Assembly (NCBI GenBank): GCA_023423935.1
Contig: JAFAEQ010000077.1
Span: 1 to 64,000 of the forward strand
Reading direction: 5' to 3'
DNA from: Pseudomonadota bacterium
Lineage (GTDB): Bacteria; Pseudomonadota; Gammaproteobacteria; Steroidobacterales; Steroidobacteraceae
DNA length: 64,000 nucleotides
Each line of letters opens with the position of its first letter. The stretch's first letter is position 1. The notes beneath the pieces are model-generated. The model was not told the DNA's origin and ran no database searches. It saw only the letters and a program-made list of their open reading frames with translations. Below are positions 61,399-64,000 of this stretch, in pieces. The position numbers and the translations under genes were made by a program.

Positions 61399-62455
61399 GT
61401 GACACCGCAATTGTCGTGACGACTGCGAGCAACGCCGTCGGAGCCCAACCCACGACGAACGGCGGCAGATCGAAAATGGCTCCGCCGCTATCCATCAACC
61501 GCGCAAACAGCAGGAACACCACGCCGATCATGATACCCACCACCGTGCGCGCGCCCGTTCCCGTCGAACGCATCGGCCCGAAGGCGAACGGCACCGCGAG
61601 CACGACGATGATCGCCACTGCGACCGTGCGTGCGATACGTGCCCACAACGCAGTCTCGACATTTCGCGCGTCGAGGCCATTGCGCTTCAGATACTTCGCA
61701 TAACTGATGAGACCGCTGACCGGCATCACGTCCGGCTTCACCGAAGCCAGGCCCAGGAACTCGGATGACAGGTTCGTTTCCAGACTGGTCGATGGGACGC
61801 GCGATGCTACGACGCGTTCCCCGTCGAAACTCGACTCGCGATAATCCTTGAGCGACCAGCGCTTGTTCGAATCGATGCTGGCGCTGTTCGCGCGGCCGAC
61901 GCTCAGCAGGCGCTTCTGCGGACTGAAATTGAACACGTAGACGCCGCCGTAGCTGTTTTCCGCGTTCTGGCGCTGCACCGCGAAGATGGTGTCACCATCC
62001 TTGGCCCAGGCGCCGCGGTTGCCTGCCATGCTGTAGTCCTGGAATTTCTGAAACGTCTTCATCTCGTTTGCGTACTGCTCGAGCGGCGGCGCCACGTACT
62101 CGCCGAGCGTCCAGGTCAGCGCCATCAGAATGAGTCCGGCGCCAAACACCCACAGCGAGATCCTCGCCACGGAAACACCGGCTGCGCGAACGACGACGAG
62201 CTCCAGCGAACGCGCAAGATTACCGAGCGCGAGCAATGCACCGATGAGCGAGGCGATCGGAAGCATGTCGAAGGATGCCTGCGGCATTCGCAATGCCACA
62301 TACATCATCGCGCTCATCGCGTTGTAGGAACCCGTGCCGATCTCATCCTGCTGGCTGATGAGCATGTACAAGGCGTTCAGCACCAGTAGCACGACTGCCA
62401 CGAGCAACGTGTAACCGATGACGGTGCGCCCGATATAGCGAGCGAGCAGAGTCAT
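61388..62455 (-). CDS. lptG: LPS export permease LptG
   Basis: This 355-residue inner-membrane subunit of the LptB2FG transporter pulls LPS from the membrane. It starts at ATG 62455 (MTLLARYIGRTVIGYTLLV) and has three membrane helices before a periplasmic beta-jellyroll (~130-265), then three more. YVALRMPQASFDMLPIASLIGALLALG is the coupling region. It overlaps the lptF stop by 4 bases. Longer in-frame extension upstream is antisense or lptF sequence. Confidence 0.95.
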   Translation of the reverse strand: MTLLARYIGRTVIGYTLLVAVVLLVLNALYMLISQQDEIGTGSYNAMSAMMYVALRMPQASFDMLPIASLIGALLALGNLARSLELVVVRAAGVSVARISLWVFGAGLILMALTWTLGEYVAPPLEQYANEMKTFQKFQDYSMAGNRGAWAKDGDTIFAVQRQNAENSYGGVYVFNFSPQKRLLSVGRANSASIDSNKRWSLKDYRESSFDGERVVASRVPSTSLETNLSSEFLGLASVKPDVMPVSGLISYAKYLKRNGLDARNVETALWARIARTVAVAIIVVLAVPFAFGPMRSTGTGARTVVGIMIGVVFLLFARLMDSGGAIFDLPPFVVGWAPTALLAVVTTIAVSRVR

Positions 62456-63603
62456 TGCGCAGCCTCCAGCACGACAGGCCGCGGGCGACCCGGCGGGTTG
62501 TCCTTGAGAAGCAGCCAGATCGCACCGCAGATCGCGATCCCATGAACCCACCACAGGCCGAGCCACTCGGGGATCACGCCGCTCTCCACCCAGGTCCGCG
62601 CAGCGACGAGCGTCTGCGAATACAGGAAGTACACGAGGATCGCGACGCCCATTTTTCCGAATCGTCCCTGCCGGGGCTTGAGCTTCGCGAGCGGCACTGC
62701 GATCAGCATGAGCACCAGTGCACTGAGCGGCGTGGAGATGCGCCACTGAAGCTCCGCGACATCCTCGCGCGAGTGTGAGTGCAGCAGCTCGCTGGTCGGC
62801 TTCATGTCGACCTTCAACGCCCTGGTGGTCGTCTCGCCGAGCCGGATGGGAATGCCGCCTTCACTGAAGCGGATGCGACGGAACTCGCCTTCGCCCGGAA
62901 CGCCCTCGTAACGCTCACCGTCATAGAGCACGAATGTCTGTTCTGCCTGCCCCGCTCCGCGTTGTTCCGCTCGCGACGCCGTCCAGATCTCATAGCGACT
63001 CGGAGCCGACGCATCCGCACCGGCGGAACGATTGGGCGTTGAATCCGCAGGCTCTTCCGCAGGCCGCTCGATGAATACGTGCACGTTGTAAAGAATGCCG
63101 TTGCTGTCCACGCGCTCGGCGTAGAAGACGATGCTGCCGCCGCCGAAGGTCCTGAAACGACCGGGCTCGAGCAGACCGAACTGCGCATCGCGCAGCGCCT
63201 CTGCCCGGATGGCCTGCGCTTTCGCGCTGGCCGCCGGTATCGCCACGAACGAGAGCCATGAGAGCAGCGCCACGACGGCAAACCCCAGCACCGAGATCGG
63301 ACGAAACAGACCGGCGGGCCCGACGCCGCACGCCTGAATCGCGGCCATTTCACTTTCGTGATACAGCCGCCCGAGCGCCAGCATGATGGCCAGCAGCAGA
63401 CCGATCGGCACGATCACGGAAAGATTGCCCGTCGCGGTGAGCCCGATGAGCGCGAACACGACCTCTTTGGGGAAGTCGTTCGCAGCCGCCTGCGAAAGCA
63501 CGCGTGCCAGCTGGTTCGCGAGCAGAATGGCGAGCAGCACGCCCGTCACCGCGACCCAGGTGATCGCGACCTCGCGAAATACGTAGCGATCCAGCGTGCG
63601 CAG
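62452..63603 (-). CDS. lptF: LPS export permease LptF, apparent CTG start
   Basis: This protein of about 383 residues partners with LptG. The first helix reads LDRYVFREVAITWVAVTGVL, then LAILLANQLARVL, which lines up with the usual LptF N-terminus (FRYLxREV...). The first normal start codon (GTG 63549) lies inside that helix and would remove ~18 residues. The frame is open upstream only to a TAA at 63618. The codon seven bases after AAGAGGA (63611-63617) is CTG 63603, which I take as the start. EMAAIQACGVGPAGLFRPI is the coupling helix region. pepA is divergent, as in other Gammaproteobacteria. Confidence 0.88.
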   Translation of the reverse strand: MRTLDRYVFREVAITWVAVTGVLLAILLANQLARVLSQAAANDFPKEVVFALIGLTATGNLSVIVPIGLLLAIMLALGRLYHESEMAAIQACGVGPAGLFRPISVLGFAVVALLSWLSFVAIPAASAKAQAIRAEALRDAQFGLLEPGRFRTFGGGSIVFYAERVDSNGILYNVHVFIERPAEEPADSTPNRSAGADASAPSRYEIWTASRAEQRGAGQAEQTFVLYDGERYEGVPGEGEFRRIRFSEGGIPIRLGETTTRALKVDMKPTSELLHSHSREDVAELQWRISTPLSALVLMLIAVPLAKLKPRQGRFGKMGVAILVYFLYSQTLVAARTWVESGVIPEWLGLWWVHGIAICGAIWLLLKDNPPGRPRPVVLEAAQ

Positions 63604-63899
63604 CGCTCTGTCCTCTTACCGGGAATCAACGGACCCGAAATGCGTCGGCAGTTCGACTAGTTCGAATCGGGTAGACTACGCACCCGCTGCGACGATCCAT
63701 GAAAAGGGCTCGCCCGACAGCGAACTTGCATCCGATGCATGTGCCGGGCGCCGCATACGTTAAGCGACACGGCATTCCGCGTAAACCTTCGAGACGCTTC
63801 GATCGACATGCGCGAACACCGGATGACTGCACTCGCGAATCGTGCCGTCGTCTGTCGGAATCGCGACTCATCGATGCCTTGTATTCAAGAGGATTGCTC
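63604..63899. other. Divergent lptF/pepA promoter region
   Basis: These 296 bases hold the promoters of both genes. The SD of lptF (AAGAGGA) is at 63611-63617 and that of pepA (AAGAGG) just before 63900. A TAGACT hexamer at about 63671 could be a -10 for pepA, but no good -35 is at the right spacing. No gene or repeat is visible. Confidence 0.4.
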
Positions 63900-64000
63900 A
63901 TGGAACTGTTCGCGACCAGCACCGCTCCTTCGCGTCAACGCACCGACTGCGCCATCGTCGGCGTGTATGACAAAGGCGTCATGACCGACGCAGCCGCCGA
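63900..64000 (+). CDS. pepA: Leucyl aminopeptidase PepA, N-terminal part (cut by window edge)
   Basis: The first 33 codons are visible. MELFATSTAPSRQRTDCAIV, then GVYDKGVMT, matches the N-terminal domain of cytosolic leucyl aminopeptidase A (typically MEFSVKSG...CIVVGVFE). AAGAGG lies seven bases before the ATG. The divergent arrangement with lptF supports the call. The catalytic domain is outside the window. Confidence 0.75.
   Translation, partial: MELFATSTAPSRQRTDCAIVGVYDKGVMTDAAA

Overview
The window reads as a chromosomal segment of a GC-rich gammaproteobacterium. The housekeeping blocks have gammaproteobacterial gene orders: miaA-hfq-hflX-hflK-hflC-yjeT-purA, pcnB-folK-panB-panC, and divergent lptF/pepA. 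The start-codon mix includes several GTG and TTG starts. A Steroidobacter/Nevskia-like relative is plausible but cannot be fixed from sequence alone.

Region 1 (1-31.9 kb) is an exopolysaccharide (EPS) island. It holds a polyprenyl-phosphate sugar transferase that starts the repeat unit, a Wzx flippase, an O-antigen ligase/polymerase-like protein, a membrane GT39 transferase, five GT4-type transferases (one cut by the window edge), two GT2-type proteins and a methyltransferase. It also holds an asparagine-synthase-like amidotransferase, the export set (Wza-like, Wzz/GumC-like, BY-kinase, outer-membrane barrel), an AlgD-like GDP-mannose 6-dehydrogenase and a secreted pectate-lyase-like protein. 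An unusual operon of FAD oxidoreductase, epimerase and Ser/Thr-kinase-like protein lies inside it, and a receiver-less sigma-54 activator lies at its right edge. At least five control regions carry GG-N10-GC sigma-54 promoters at sensible distances from start codons, and AT-rich TTACAA-type words lie upstream of most of them. I infer that the activator drives the island as one regulon. Two proteins at the right end look like degenerate enzymes: a HAD/ATPase fusion and a GT2 without its DxD motif.

Region 2 (31.9-37.4 kb) is a small stress and metabolism stretch: a Prx5-type peroxiredoxin with a PoxB-like ThDP enzyme, a hemerythrin-domain protein with a basic tail, a lone receiver-domain protein, and an SDR/isochorismatase pair in which the SDR lacks its catalytic lysine.

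Region 3 (37.5-54.9 kb) is core housekeeping: purA, yjeT-like, hflC, hflK, hflX, hfq, miaA, mutL, amiC-like, tsaE, nnr, queG, panC, panB, a deoxynucleoside kinase, folK, pcnB and tRNA-Glu(CTC).

Region 4 (55-64 kb) has an unrecognised protein with a repeated TREMPR motif, a 585-base intergenic stretch with strong hairpins and a minus-strand U-run terminator, a Gld-type ABC operon (ATPase, permease, GldG-like, DUF4340), an RDD membrane protein, lptG, lptF, and the first codons of pepA. Two genes, wzx and lptF, appear to use non-canonical start codons (ATC and CTG), each with a good Shine-Dalgarno sequence.
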